A program made the position numbers and the translations under genes. A DNA stretch of 29,836 bases from UMGS1696 sp964623635 (GTDB taxonomy: Bacteria > Bacillota > Clostridia > Oscillospirales > CAG-272). Below, in pieces: positions 15,317 through 23,942 of the stretch. Each line of letters opens with the position of its first letter. Position 1 is the first letter of the stretch. The stretch is from positions 1 through 29,836 of the forward strand of contig CAZUUA010000022.1 in assembly GCA_964623635.1 (NCBI GenBank), in the 5' to 3' direction. A model generated the notes under the pieces. That model ran no database searches, had not been told where the DNA came from, and worked only from the letters and a program-made list of their open reading frames with translations.

Positions 15317-16358
15317 TGGGTGTTCCTCCAAATCGCTTGGGCAGTGTCGCCTTATCGATGTACCATACCAGAAGGTTCATGATGAGGATCGCAAAGGATA
15401 CCCCTTCCGGGTAGCTGCCGAAATACCGGATCAGCACGGTCAATGCGCCGCAGCCCACACCAAACAGCAGTCGTCCCCGCAGGGTCACAGGAGAGGTGGC
15501 ATAGTCCGTTGCCATAAAGAAGGCACCGATCATCAAACCGCCGGAAAACAGCTCCGACAGCATAAAGTCCATGGCCACACCGCCGTACTGCGGAAAGACA
15601 AAGGTCAAAACAGCCACTGTTCCCAGGTACGCCACCGGGATATGCCAGGTGATGACCCGACGGATCAGCAGATATACGCCGCCGGCAATGAGCAGTAGCG
15701 ACGACACCTCGCCGATACAGCCACCCATATTGCTGCCGGTGATCATGTCAAACAGGTTCACCTCCGGCAGTACGCCATCCTTCAGAGAAGCAAGCGGCGT
15801 GGCTCCGGCTACGATGTCCCCTTCCGGCAACGTCATGGCGAGTGAATCCACCTTGGTACCGGCCGCCGGGAACACGCTCATGCTGGAGGCAAAGGAGGTG
15901 AACAAAAATACTCTTGCCGCCAATGCCGGGTTGACAAAATTTTTCCCGATGCCGCCGAACAGCTGCTTCACCACCACGATGGCGAAAAACGTCCCCACGA
16001 TGGGTAACCACAGCGGCACCGACACAGGCAGGTTCATACACAACAGCATCCCCGTGACTACGGCAGACAGATCTCGTATGGTCACAGGCTTCTTTAAGAT
16101 CACCTGGGTCGCCGCTTCCCAGCCGATGGCACAGGCCACCGAGATCACACACAGCGCCAGTGCTCGCAGACCAAATACATAGATGCCCCACAGCATGGCA
16201 GGACACAGCGCCACGATCACATCCAGCATGATGGAGGTGATATTCTCCGGTCCACGGATGTGCGGAGACGGCGATACCGTCAGCAGCGGCGGCATTTGCA
16301 CCTTTCCGTGCACCTCACTGCCGGCGGACACCGGTGTTTTCATTTCATGTTTATCCAC
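15303..16358 (-). CDS. rnfD: Rnf complex subunit D, FMN-binding membrane protein
   Basis: RnfD is a polytopic membrane subunit with covalent FMN, homologous to NqrB, and part of the ion path. After a short polar N-terminus it has the family block SPSPHIRG and about nine to ten membrane segments; GATPLASLKDG contains the Thr expected to carry FMN (motif SGATPL or GATPL), followed by GSNMGGCIGEVS and FFMATDYATSPVT, both typical of RnfD. Two starts are possible: GTG 16358, with AAAGGTGG correctly spaced before it, giving 351 residues, and ATG 16343, giving 346. The first is used because of the ribosome binding site. It lies 23 nt after rnfC and overlaps rnfG by 14 nt. Confidence 0.92.
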   Translation of the reverse strand: MDKHEMKTPVSAGSEVHGKVQMPPLLTVSPSPHIRGPENITSIMLDVIVALCPAMLWGIYVFGLRALALCVISVACAIGWEAATQVILKKPVTIRDLSAVVTGMLLCMNLPVSVPLWLPIVGTFFAIVVVKQLFGGIGKNFVNPALAARVFLFTSFASSMSVFPAAGTKVDSLAMTLPEGDIVAGATPLASLKDGVLPEVNLFDMITGSNMGGCIGEVSSLLLIAGGVYLLIRRVITWHIPVAYLGTVAVLTFVFPQYGGVAMDFMLSELFSGGLMIGAFFMATDYATSPVTLRGRLLFGVGCGALTVLIRYFGSYPEGVSFAILIMNLLVWYIDKATLPKRFGGTPNGKK

Positions 16359-16381
16359 AGTTTCATCCACCTTTATCCTTG

Positions 16382-17716
16382 TTATTTTTTGAGATTCGCT
16401 TTTCGGGCAGATTCCGAGCGGATCATAGCCTTGGCTGTACGGATATGCTGTACGATCTCCACGCCGCCGGGACAGTTGTAGGAGCAGGAGCCGCATTCCA
16501 CACAGCTCATAGCACCGTATTCCACCGCTCGCTCCCAATTCTTCCGCATGGCGAACTGGGCAATGTAGATAGGCATCAGGTGCATGGGGCAGTTTTGTAC
16601 GCACTTGCCGCAGCGGATGCACGCCACCGACGCATTCTTTGGCTTATCGAACCGTTCCGAGAACACCAAGATCGCACTGGTCCCCTTGACCACAGGCTGC
16701 TTCGGATCCCACAGCGCATTGCCCATCATGGGACCGCCTAAAATGATCTTCTTGGGTGTCCGGGTCAGACCGCCGCAGTGCTCGATCACGTCCTGCACGG
16801 TGGTGCCGATGGGGATCAGCAGATTCTTCGGTCGCCGCACGCAGTCTCCGTCCACGGTGACGATCCGCTTGATGGAGGGCTGACCATAGGCAAATGCCTT
16901 AAAGATGGCAGAGCAGGTCTCCGCATTGAACACCACGCAGCCCACGTCCGCAGGCAGCTTACCGGCAGGCAGCTCCTGTCCGGTCAGGGCATAGATCAGC
17001 TGTCGCTCGTCTCCTTGTGGATATTTGGTCTTCATGACCTTGACCTCGATCATGCTGCTTTCTGCCGTCAGCTCTTCCAGCTTGCCCACCGCATCCAGCT
17101 TGTTGTCCTCCACTGCCAGCCAGGCCTTGTGTACGCCCAGAGCTTTTAACAGGATCTTGGTGCCGTTGATGATGGACGCCGGGTTTTCCAGCATCAGTCG
17201 ATGGTTCGCTGTAATAAACGGTTCGCACTCCGCACAGTTTACGATAATGGTGTCCACCTTGCCGATGGCGGAGCTGATCTTGGCGTGGGTCGGGAAGGTC
17301 GCCCCCCCCATACCGGTGATACCGGCTTCCCGAACGATATCGATGATCTGCTCTGCGGTGGCCTCGGACAGCTTGCCACGGAAAGGCTTGCAATCGGGAC
17401 AGGGCGTGTCCAGTCCGTCGTTTTCGATGACCACAAAGCTGGTGTTGCCGGCCGCCAAGGGTCTATCCTCAATGGCACGGACCACACCGGATACACTGGC
17501 GTGTACGGCACAGCCCAGTCGTCCGTCCGGGATCTCTGCGATCTTTTGTCCCATGGTCACCCGTTCCCCGACCTCGACCAGCGGAATGGCCGGTACGCCG
17601 ATGTGCTGCCGGAGTGGAATGTGTACCTCCGCCGGTTGGGACATGATCTCGATCCGACACCGACGGGTATTTTTATATTCTTCGACATGGATGCCGCCTT
17701 GGAAGGTGTATGCCAT
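16382..17716 (-). CDS. rnfC: Rnf complex subunit C, NADH-binding Fe-S flavoprotein
   Basis: RnfC is the peripheral subunit where NAD+ is reduced. The 444-residue protein has an N-terminal biotinyl/lipoyl-like fold (about 40-90), the NADH/FMN-binding core with GITGMGGATFPTHAK (131-145 region) and NCAECEPFITA, a SLBB-like segment near GDCVRRPKN, and two C-terminal ferredoxin motifs CIRCGKCVQNCP and CVECGSCSYNCP. Start ATG 17716 has GAGGTGA upstream; the frame is open further upstream, but the added residues would extend over the promoter region. It is the first gene of rnfCDGEAB, driven by the promoter at 17797-17825. Length and motifs are normal. Confidence 0.95.
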   Translation of the reverse strand: MAYTFQGGIHVEEYKNTRRCRIEIMSQPAEVHIPLRQHIGVPAIPLVEVGERVTMGQKIAEIPDGRLGCAVHASVSGVVRAIEDRPLAAGNTSFVVIENDGLDTPCPDCKPFRGKLSEATAEQIIDIVREAGITGMGGATFPTHAKISSAIGKVDTIIVNCAECEPFITANHRLMLENPASIINGTKILLKALGVHKAWLAVEDNKLDAVGKLEELTAESSMIEVKVMKTKYPQGDERQLIYALTGQELPAGKLPADVGCVVFNAETCSAIFKAFAYGQPSIKRIVTVDGDCVRRPKNLLIPIGTTVQDVIEHCGGLTRTPKKIILGGPMMGNALWDPKQPVVKGTSAILVFSERFDKPKNASVACIRCGKCVQNCPMHLMPIYIAQFAMRKNWERAVEYGAMSCVECGSCSYNCPGGVEIVQHIRTAKAMIRSESARKANLKK

Positions 17717-17796
17717 GCTCTCACCTCGAATTCCCAGAGGGTCTCTATCTTTCCGAAAAGAAAATGCCCTCTGCATACTTGATACGATACGTTGTC

Positions 17797-17825
17797 ATTA
17801 TACCATGAATGCAGACATATTGCAA
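17797..17825 (-). promoter_or_regulatory. SigA-type promoter of the rnf operon
   Basis: Minus strand: TTGCAA (17825-17820), 17-bp spacer, TATAAT (17802-17797), about 80 nt before rnfC. No redox-sensing Rex-like operator could be recognised with confidence. Confidence 0.82.
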
Positions 17826-17905
17826 GGTTATGACGCAATTTTTTTCATAAAATCAGCCAAATTCCATAGAAAAGTATGCCGTTGGAGACTGGAAAGACAT
17901 AAGAA

Positions 17906-17949
17906 ATAAGAAGTACACGGTGTCACTGCACACGTCAAATACTTCTTAT
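17906..17949 (-). terminator. Probable terminator after the upp-rluA-type operon
   Basis: Exact 10-bp inverted repeat ATAAGAAGTA/TACTTCTTAT around a 24-nt inner region that itself can pair partly (GTGT/ACAC). The minus-strand 3' side continues TTTCTTATGTCTTT, a broken T run, so termination may be partial. It lies 11 nt after the stop at 17961. Confidence 0.6.
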
Positions 17950-17960
17950 CTCGCATCTCT

Positions 17961-18953
17961 TTATTTTTGTTTTCCGGGAAACAGCTGTAAAAAACCGATG
18001 TTGCCCTTGTCCACGGTGAACTCCCGTCCCAGCAGATTCGCCAGCGGTGTGTCCTCCAGTCCTGTGAAGGAAAGCTTGTAGGAGTACAGCGCCTGGTAAT
18101 TGTAGCCGGCCTTGCGGTCTGCTTTGTTGACAGCGTACTTGCCTTCGCCCAGCAGCGGATGCCCGACAAATGCCATATGGGCCCGGATCTGGTGGGTACG
18201 ACCGGTCAGCAGCTCTACCTCAAGCAGAGACAGATCCTTCTCTTTATTATAGGCAAGCGTGGTGTATCGGGTGCGGATTTCCTTGGCGCCGGGCTTTTCT
18301 TCCCGGAACACCGTCACCATTTTGGTCTTGTAGTCCTTCCGCAGATACCCGGTGAGCAGCTCCGTGGGTTTGGTCTTTCCATGGACGGCGCACAGGTATT
18401 TTTTGTGTACGTGCCCGTCCCGGATGGCTTCGTTCAGCAGCCGCAGTGCCACAGCATTTTTCGCAAAGATCACGATACCGCCGGTGTTGCGGTCGATCCG
18501 GTTGCACAGTGCCGGTGCAAAGGAGTTTTCTTTGGTCGGATCATATTCCCCTTTTTGCACCAGATAGGCCTGCAGGGCAAAGAGCAGGGTCTCCCGTTCG
18601 TGGGCGTCTGCGGTGTTCCTGTCTCCTTCGTCTCCCACGTGTACCAGCACACCCGGCTTCTTGTCGCACAGGATCACGTTTTCGTCCTCGTACACGATGG
18701 TGGGCGTCAGCTTTACCCGGTCGTACTCTGCCTTCTGCACGGTGCTTTCGAAAAATTCGTCGGGGATGTACAGCTCCACCAGCGAGCCGGCAGTCAGGAT
18801 ATCCCCTTCGTGGGCACGCTTGCCGTCCACCTTGATCCGTTTGGTGCGGATATATTTGTATAAAAGAGACTGAGGCAGTCCCCGGACGGTTTTGGTGATA
18901 AACTTGTCCAGTCGCTGCCCCGCGTCGTTTTGGTTGATGGTATAGCTATGCAT
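17961..18953 (-). CDS. RluA-family RNA pseudouridine synthase
   Basis: Predicted to isomerise uridine to pseudouridine in 23S rRNA (RluC/RluD type). The 330-residue protein has an N-terminal S4 RNA-binding domain (about 12-64, QRLDKFITKTVRGL to VELYIPD) and a C-terminal catalytic domain with the motif NRIDRNTGG, where D154 is the catalytic Asp; the usual form HRLDxxTSG is altered at three places, a variant pattern I believe is common in clostridial paralogs. GRTHQIRAHMAFVGHP is the other family signature. Start ATG 18953 is one base after the upp stop (TAAGATG), implying coupling. The exact uridine target cannot be named. Confidence 0.9.
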   Translation of the reverse strand: MHSYTINQNDAGQRLDKFITKTVRGLPQSLLYKYIRTKRIKVDGKRAHEGDILTAGSLVELYIPDEFFESTVQKAEYDRVKLTPTIVYEDENVILCDKKPGVLVHVGDEGDRNTADAHERETLLFALQAYLVQKGEYDPTKENSFAPALCNRIDRNTGGIVIFAKNAVALRLLNEAIRDGHVHKKYLCAVHGKTKPTELLTGYLRKDYKTKMVTVFREEKPGAKEIRTRYTTLAYNKEKDLSLLEVELLTGRTHQIRAHMAFVGHPLLGEGKYAVNKADRKAGYNYQALYSYKLSFTGLEDTPLANLLGREFTVDKGNIGFLQLFPGKQK

Positions 18954-18954
18954 C

Positions 18955-19590
18955 TTACTTGGTGCCGAACAGTCTGTCTCCGGCATCGCCCAGACCGGGA
19001 ATGATGTAGGCATGGTCGTTCAGGTAGTCGTCCAGAGCGGCGGCATAGATCTCCACGTCGGGATGCTCTGCCTGCAGTCTTTCAACGCCTTCCGGAGCCG
19101 CTACCAGGCACAGCAGCTTGATGGTCTTGCAGCCTCTCTTTTTCAGCATGGTGATGGCACCTGCCGCAGAACCGCCGGTAGCCAGCATGGGGTCGCAGAC
19201 GATCACGTCTCTTTCCTCGATGTCAAAGGGAAGCTTGCAGTAGTATTCCACCGGTTCGTGGGTATCGGGGTCTCTGTACAGACCGATGTGGCCCACCTTG
19301 GCAACGGGCACCAGTCTGAGCAGTCCTTCTACCATACCCAGCCCGGCACGCAGGATCGGAATGATGGCCAGCTTCTTACCGCTGATACGACCACCGACCA
19401 TGGGACCCATGGGGGACTCGATGTTCACATCCTCGATCTGCAGCTCTCTGGTGATCTCATAGCCCATCAGCATAGCGATCTCGTTCAGCAGCTCCCGGAA
19501 GTCCTTGCTGCCGGTCTCCTTATCCCGCATGATGGTCAGCTTGTGCTTGATCAGGGGATGGTCTACCACGTGAAATGTATTCATGTTCAT
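18955..19590 (-). CDS. upp: Uracil phosphoribosyltransferase
   Basis: Pyrimidine salvage enzyme joining uracil and PRPP to give UMP. The 211-residue protein is of normal length and shows IPILRAGLGMVEG (77-89), the PRPP-binding loop DPMLATGGSA (133-142) and the C-terminal uracil-binding end PGLGDAGDRLFGTK. Start ATG 19590 has AAAGGA about 9 nt upstream; ATG 19584 is an alternative two codons later. Its promoter is at 19638-19666, and it is followed directly by the pseudouridine synthase gene. Confidence 0.97.
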   Translation of the reverse strand: MNMNTFHVVDHPLIKHKLTIMRDKETGSKDFRELLNEIAMLMGYEITRELQIEDVNIESPMGPMVGGRISGKKLAIIPILRAGLGMVEGLLRLVPVAKVGHIGLYRDPDTHEPVEYYCKLPFDIEERDVIVCDPMLATGGSAAGAITMLKKRGCKTIKLLCLVAAPEGVERLQAEHPDVEIYAAALDDYLNDHAYIIPGLGDAGDRLFGTK

Positions 19591-19637
19591 AACGTCGTTT
19601 CCTTTCTGTACTTTCCGTTTTTCCTATAGTCTACTCT

Positions 19638-19666
19638 ATTATACCGCACTTTTCGTCGGATTGCAA
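19638..19666 (-). promoter_or_regulatory. SigA-type promoter of upp
   Basis: Minus strand: TTGCAA (19666-19661), 17-bp spacer, TATAAT (19643-19638), about 50 nt before the upp start. Confidence 0.83.
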
Positions 19667-19676
19667 GAGGGTACGC

Positions 19677-19714
19677 CAAAAAAGCACCCGGTTCGATGGT
19701 TTTTTCCGGCTCGT
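19677..19714 (-). terminator. Possible weak terminator after mtaB
   Basis: Minus strand: AGCCGG followed some 14 nt later by CCGGGTGCT, then six T (19682-19677). The stem is imperfect (GC-rich core with a bulge), so this is a tentative call. It sits between the mtaB stop (19736) and the upp promoter. Confidence 0.35.
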
Positions 19715-19735
19715 CTGACTCTGCGACAGATCTTC

Positions 19736-21094
19736 TTACGCCTGCACAGCCCCGCGACAGACCACACCGTCGTGTCCCGTCAGCACCACCGGAACGATCT
19801 GCCCGGTCAGGTTCTTGTCCGTATCGATGTCCACCTCTACATAGTGCTCCGTGTGTCCGTTGGCGACCCGGCCGTTCTGCTGCTCCACAAGGACATAGGC
19901 CGGCTCCTGCTCATGTGCATTCACGTAATCATCCAGCAGCGAACGGCGGATCTCCGCTTGTACGTTCTCCAGCGTCTTCAGCCGTTCCTTTTTGAGCTGT
20001 GCCGGGATCTGGTCGGGCATGGCGGCAGCTTCGGTACCTTCCCGGATGGAGTAGGGGAACAGGTGCAGATGCATGAACCTTGCCGCCTTCACAAAATCGA
20101 TGGTCTCCTGCAGCTCCATGTCGGTCTCGCCGGGGAAGCCTACGATCACGTCTGCGCTGAAGGTCACCGCCGGTATCGCTGTACGCAGTCGTTCCATGGC
20201 GGCCAGTGCCATTTCTGCCGTGTATCGCCGACGCATTCTGCGCAGGACCCCACTGCTGCCGCTCTGGATGGACAAATGGAAGTGGGGCAGCAGGTGGTCA
20301 AGGGCAGCTAATTTTTCCACAAAGGCTGCCGACATGACCGACGGTTCCAGAGAGCCAAGGCCGATCCGCCGGATACCCGGTACAGCATCCACCTCGGCCA
20401 GCAGCTCTGCCAATGCCATACCGTAGGGCAAACGATCTCCGCCACGGTTCTCCATGCCGTAGGATGCGGTCTCGATCCCGGTCAGGATCACCTCCGGACT
20501 GCCCACACGGGCAAGGGTTGCGGCTTCTTCTAAGATGCTTGCCTTGTCCCGGGAACGGACCCTGCCACGGGCTTTGGGAATGATGCAGTAGGCGCAGTGG
20601 TTCTCACAGCCGTCTTCGATCTTGATAAAGGTGCGGTACCGTTTGGTGGTGCTGCGGAACAGAGGATCGTAGGCGGCAGTCTGCAGATCGGTCACGGCCG
20701 TTTTGCCCGGTGTACGACCTTCTGCCAGGTCCAGCACGATCTGGGGCAGTGCGGATTTTTCGCCGTTGCCGCACACGTACGCCACACCGGGGATCTGTGC
20801 CGCTTCTCCTGCCGCCACCTGAGAGAAGCAGCCGGTCACCACCACGATGGAGCCTTCTCCTGCGGCACGACGGATCATCTGCCGGGATTTGCGGTCGCTC
20901 TCGGCGGTGACGGTGCAGGTATTGACGATGGTGAAATCCGCTTTTTCGCCGGGCTGTACCAGCGTAAAGCCCATGGACTGTAATTTTTCTCCGATGGCAT
21001 CGGATTCATACTGATTGACCCGACACCCCAGCGTGATCAAAGATACGGTAGCTTGAAAAGGTACGGTAGCTTGCATAGATACGGTAGCTTGCAT
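19736..21094 (-). CDS. mtaB: tRNA (t6A37-C2)-methylthiotransferase MtaB
   Basis: Radical-SAM enzyme that adds a methylthio group to t6A37 of tRNA, giving ms2t6A. The protein of 452 residues has an N-terminal methylthiotransferase domain with three cluster cysteines (TLGCRVNQYES, NTCTVT, VTGCFSQ), the radical-SAM motif C-x3-C-x2-C in GCENHCAYCIIPKARG, and a C-terminal TRAM-like region. The TLGCRVNQ sequence is typical of MtaB rather than MiaB or RimO. The N-terminus is MQATVSMQATVPFQATVS, produced by an 18-bp tandem triplication that repeats the start codon; ATG 21094 and ATG 21076 are both possible. AAAAGGA precedes 21094 by about 11 nt. Its promoter is at 21183-21211. Confidence 0.93.
   Translation of the reverse strand: MQATVSMQATVPFQATVSLITLGCRVNQYESDAIGEKLQSMGFTLVQPGEKADFTIVNTCTVTAESDRKSRQMIRRAAGEGSIVVVTGCFSQVAAGEAAQIPGVAYVCGNGEKSALPQIVLDLAEGRTPGKTAVTDLQTAAYDPLFRSTTKRYRTFIKIEDGCENHCAYCIIPKARGRVRSRDKASILEEAATLARVGSPEVILTGIETASYGMENRGGDRLPYGMALAELLAEVDAVPGIRRIGLGSLEPSVMSAAFVEKLAALDHLLPHFHLSIQSGSSGVLRRMRRRYTAEMALAAMERLRTAIPAVTFSADVIVGFPGETDMELQETIDFVKAARFMHLHLFPYSIREGTEAAAMPDQIPAQLKKERLKTLENVQAEIRRSLLDDYVNAHEQEPAYVLVEQQNGRVANGHTEHYVEVDIDTDKNLTGQIVPVVLTGHDGVVCRGAVQA
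21041..21094 (-). repeat. 18-bp tandem triplication at the mtaB start
   Basis: Three consecutive 18-bp units, 21041-21058, 21059-21076 and 21077-21094, share the core TACGGTAGCTTG on the plus strand. The two outermost upstream units end in CAT, an ATG start on the minus strand; the innermost has AAA there (Phe codon). Each encodes a (M/F)QATV(S/P) hexapeptide. Confidence 0.9.
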
Positions 21095-21182
21095 AGATTT
21101 TATATTCCTTTTGTTATATTCCAATGGATAGACTGTCTTATTTTCATTCAAACGACAGCAATCCAGTTTTGTTTCTCCTACC

Positions 21183-21211
21183 ATTATAGCAGAAATATCA
21201 CGCTATGGCAA
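21183..21211 (-). promoter_or_regulatory. SigA-type promoter of mtaB
   Basis: Minus strand: TTGCCA (21211-21206), 17-bp spacer, TATAAT (21188-21183). The -35 box is only about 16 nt from the stop codon of the pyrophosphatase-like gene. Confidence 0.8.
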
Positions 21212-21226
21212 GAGAAAATTTTTTGC

Positions 21227-21571
21227 TCATATCTCCACCACCGAATCAAAGTACCGCTCTTGGAACCACACGGCCGCTTCGATCTCCTCTTTGGCGAAGT
21301 GTATCCCAGCAGGGGCTGCCACCAGCTTGTCCTCTGCATCGTCCCGGCGGCGTATGATCCCAATGACCTGCGCCCGGTATTCCTTGACCGTATGCTCTAC
21401 ACCCAATAGATACACGTCCTGCTCTTCCCCATCCTCTGCCAGCATACCGAGGATGTAGCCGTAGTGTACCGGGTAGATCATGTCCGGGTGCCGGGGATGG
21501 GCGCTGCCCATGGGTCGATCGATCACCACGGTCACCGTCTTACCCAGCAGGGACGAAAGCTGTTCCCTCAT
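21227..21571 (-). CDS. Small inorganic pyrophosphatase-like protein
   Basis: A 114-residue protein resembling the central part of soluble family-I inorganic pyrophosphatases: VTVVIDRPMGS, IYPVHYGYI (30s-40s), a DVYLLGV strand that normally bears a metal-binding Asp, and EDKLVAAP. Full-length enzymes are about 170-200 residues, and several catalytic Lys, Arg, Glu and Asp positions of the N-terminal part are absent, so hydrolysis of PPi is uncertain. Short proteins of this type occur in Clostridia and are usually annotated as pyrophosphatase. The start codon overlaps the stop of the HAD gene by 4 nt (ATGA), which ties it to the MutS-pair operon. No clear terminator follows. Confidence 0.75.
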   Translation of the reverse strand: MREQLSSLLGKTVTVVIDRPMGSAHPRHPDMIYPVHYGYILGMLAEDGEEQDVYLLGVEHTVKEYRAQVIGIIRRRDDAEDKLVAAPAGIHFAKEEIEAAVWFQERYFDSVVEI

Positions 21572-22332
21572 GCCTGTAGATCCTTTTCTAAGTCTGCCAT
21601 GATGTGCCGGATGACCCCTCCTGTGGCGTGTACCGTCACCCGGTCTGCCTCGGCCTTTACGTATGGCGAAGCGTTGTCCACGGCGTACCCGATGTCTGCC
21701 GCACGAAGCATGGAGATATCCCCGTCGTAGTCCCCGACACAGACCAGCAGCTTGGCGCCCAGCTTCTCCTTCAGGTACCGCACGCCGTGTCCCTTGTCCA
21801 TGCCATAGGCCACCAGCTCAAATTCGTCGTTGCCATTGGACATGACCGCACACCGGCCTTCACAGATTCTGCGTACCTCCGGCGGCACCAACAGTGGATC
21901 CGTGCGCAGCTCCTTATACAAAAAGGTGATCCGGCACATGACGCCGTCGTAGGTGTCGATAAAATCGGTCATAGCCGGGTCGTCGATCTCGAACACGTGG
22001 GGGCTGTCTTCGCTGTCAAAACGGATGTGGGAAAGGTCGTCTCTTTGCCGCAGATCTCGTGCTATACCACGCCATTCTTCTCCCATAGGCCACAGCGCCA
22101 ATCGTTCTCCGGTGACAAGGTCGCACACCTCTGAGCCGCACATTCCCACCACCGGTGCATTGGGGATCACATCCATGGGCGCCTGCTTGGCACGTCGGCC
22201 GGTGCACAACGTGAATCTGCCGCCCTCTGCCATAAAATCGTTCAGTGCTTCGATATTGCTTTTCACAAAGCCGTCGTAAAACAGTGTTCCGTCGTAGTCC
22301 GAGCAAAGCAGGACTCCATCAAATTTACCCAT
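21568..22332 (-). CDS. Cof-type HAD-superfamily phosphatase
   Basis: A 254-residue haloacid-dehalogenase-like hydrolase, probably acting on a small phosphorylated metabolite. Motif I is DYDGT (nucleophile D12, acid/base D14), motif II the Thr in CTGRR (about 44), motif III the Lys in GMDKGHGVRYL, and motif IV GDYDGDISML. The C2-type cap between motifs II and III marks the Cof subfamily. Start ATG 22332 is chosen because AAGGAAA lies 8 nt upstream; ATG 22341 and a longer open frame into the MutS-like gene are less likely. It follows that gene by 26 nt and overlaps the pyrophosphatase-like gene by 4 nt. Confidence 0.87.
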   Translation of the reverse strand: MGKFDGVLLCSDYDGTLFYDGFVKSNIEALNDFMAEGGRFTLCTGRRAKQAPMDVIPNAPVVGMCGSEVCDLVTGERLALWPMGEEWRGIARDLRQRDDLSHIRFDSEDSPHVFEIDDPAMTDFIDTYDGVMCRITFLYKELRTDPLLVPPEVRRICEGRCAVMSNGNDEFELVAYGMDKGHGVRYLKEKLGAKLLVCVGDYDGDISMLRAADIGYAVDNASPYVKAEADRVTVHATGGVIRHIMADLEKDLQA

Positions 22333-22358
22333 TGTTACCATTTCCTTTTCTATATACT

Positions 22359-23942
22359 TTATTTCTCTATAAATACTTTGTATTTGGTCTCCGGTCGGTC
22401 GCTGGTCCCAGCGATCACCACCTGCTCCTCCATGGCAGACAGCAGTGCCGTCAGATGGGTCACGAACACAAAGGCACCGCCGCAGTCTCCGATGTATCGC
22501 AGGATCGGTGCAATACCGGCAGCTCCCTCTCCGTAGGCCGTGGTCTGGAAGGTCTCGTTCAGCAGAAACAGCGAATCCGGCTCCATTTCGTCCAGCATCC
22601 GTGCCAGTGCCGCCGCTTCTTCTTCGAACCGTCCGGCCGTGGAACCGCTGACTAGCTTTCCCTCCGCTGTGGCAAACTGGGTGTACAGTCGTCTGCGGAT
22701 GCTGATGGTACCCTCGGTGGCCGGAATGGGCAGACCGCATTGTGCCAGCAGGATCGCCGTGCCTACAGAGCGCAGGAACACCGTCTTGCCACTGTTGTTC
22801 TCGCCATGGATCAGCATCCCCGGCAGCGTGTGTTTGCCTTGTTTTTCGCAGGACAGCACCACATCGTTGGGCACCACTCGTTCCTTGGTCGTGCCGCTGA
22901 GCAGCAGCAGATCGTACAGTCCCGTGATGGTGATCGTGCCGGTAGAGGACGGCGTGATCTGTGGGTAGGTCGCCGGTACCCCTTTGTCCAACAGCGCCTG
23001 CCGGATCTGCAAGGCACCTTTATAAAAGTACAGCTCGTCCTCCAATAGGGAAAACCGATCCATCAGTCCACGCAGCATGGCGGTCAGATACCGGTCGCAC
23101 TCTGCCACCGCCGCCTGGGTCAGCTCCATTTGCCGGGTGATGTCCATGGGCTGGGACAGCGGTTTGCCGTTCTCCATGGGTGTGACTGCAGAGCGCTTTT
23201 CCCCATTGTCCTTGGTTTTCCTGCCAAGCAGACCGAAGAGACTGCCTTTTTCTTTTTGCACCTCTCTGCTACCCGGCTTTCCACCCGGTTGGCGCAGATA
23301 GGTGAAATCCTGCAGGATATAGCCGTGGGTGTACAAGGTCGAATCGAGCATGACCTCCAGCCGGTACCGGGTCGCCTGGTTCAGCATCCGGTGACAGCGA
23401 TTGGCAAATTCCACCAGCTCCGTCTGTCCACGCCACACCCGGTCACAGTTTTCCCGAAACACCGCAAGGACCTCTGCACTGTCCGGGTATGCGGCAAGCA
23501 CCTGGGACAGCTCCCGGATCTGGCTGATAAAGGAACGCAGGTACATACAGGTCAGCCCCAGCACGTCCCGGCTCACAGAAAGCTGCAGCTGGATATCCGA
23601 CGGATTCGTACGCCGTCCGCTGAGCAGTCGGGAACGGTCGGCATCCCAGGCATTTTTAATCTGTCCAAGACGCAGACTGATACTGAGCAGATCCTCCAGC
23701 AATGTGGGATGTGCCGCAAACAGCTCCTGTACCTGTCCCCGAAACCGGATGTCCTCCACCGATACGGCAGGCATACATAGGGCATCGGTCAGCGCTTGTC
23801 TGGGAGACGCCTCCGGACAGAGCAGCCACAGCACCTTATCCAGCTGCAGATCCTTGAGCAGTGCCTTGCCCGCTTCCTTTTCGCCGATGGTCAGAATGGG
23901 CAGTGCGTTTCCGTTTTTTGTCAGTAAGCTCATGCGGCTCAT
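22359..23942 (-). CDS. MutS-family ATPase, divergent (second of a pair)
   Basis: A 527-residue protein with a C-terminal MutS ABC-type ATPase domain: Walker A GENNSGKT (380-387), Walker B region DSLFLLNETF (456-465) with the catalytic Glu, and a late FVFVTHLTALL H-loop. The N-terminal 350 residues are mostly helical by composition and would correspond to the MutS core/clamp. The mismatch-reading domain I with its Phe-x-Glu motif is absent, as is any C-terminal Smr nuclease domain. A charged insertion occupies about 217-268. Start ATG 23942 has GAGGTGA upstream and overlaps the first MutS-like gene by 4 nt, so the two proteins are made together and probably form a heterodimer. Not assignable to MutS1 or MutS2 from sequence alone; substrate unknown. 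Confidence 0.85.
   Translation of the reverse strand: MSRMSLLTKNGNALPILTIGEKEAGKALLKDLQLDKVLWLLCPEASPRQALTDALCMPAVSVEDIRFRGQVQELFAAHPTLLEDLLSISLRLGQIKNAWDADRSRLLSGRRTNPSDIQLQLSVSRDVLGLTCMYLRSFISQIRELSQVLAAYPDSAEVLAVFRENCDRVWRGQTELVEFANRCHRMLNQATRYRLEVMLDSTLYTHGYILQDFTYLRQPGGKPGSREVQKEKGSLFGLLGRKTKDNGEKRSAVTPMENGKPLSQPMDITRQMELTQAAVAECDRYLTAMLRGLMDRFSLLEDELYFYKGALQIRQALLDKGVPATYPQITPSSTGTITITGLYDLLLLSGTTKERVVPNDVVLSCEKQGKHTLPGMLIHGENNSGKTVFLRSVGTAILLAQCGLPIPATEGTISIRRRLYTQFATAEGKLVSGSTAGRFEEEAAALARMLDEMEPDSLFLLNETFQTTAYGEGAAGIAPILRYIGDCGGAFVFVTHLTALLSAMEEQVVIAGTSDRPETKYKVFIEK

Noticed and set aside
21210..21230. Terminator between the pyrophosphatase-like gene and the mtaB promoter
   Set aside because: Only a short AT-rich inverted repeat is present, with no GC stem.
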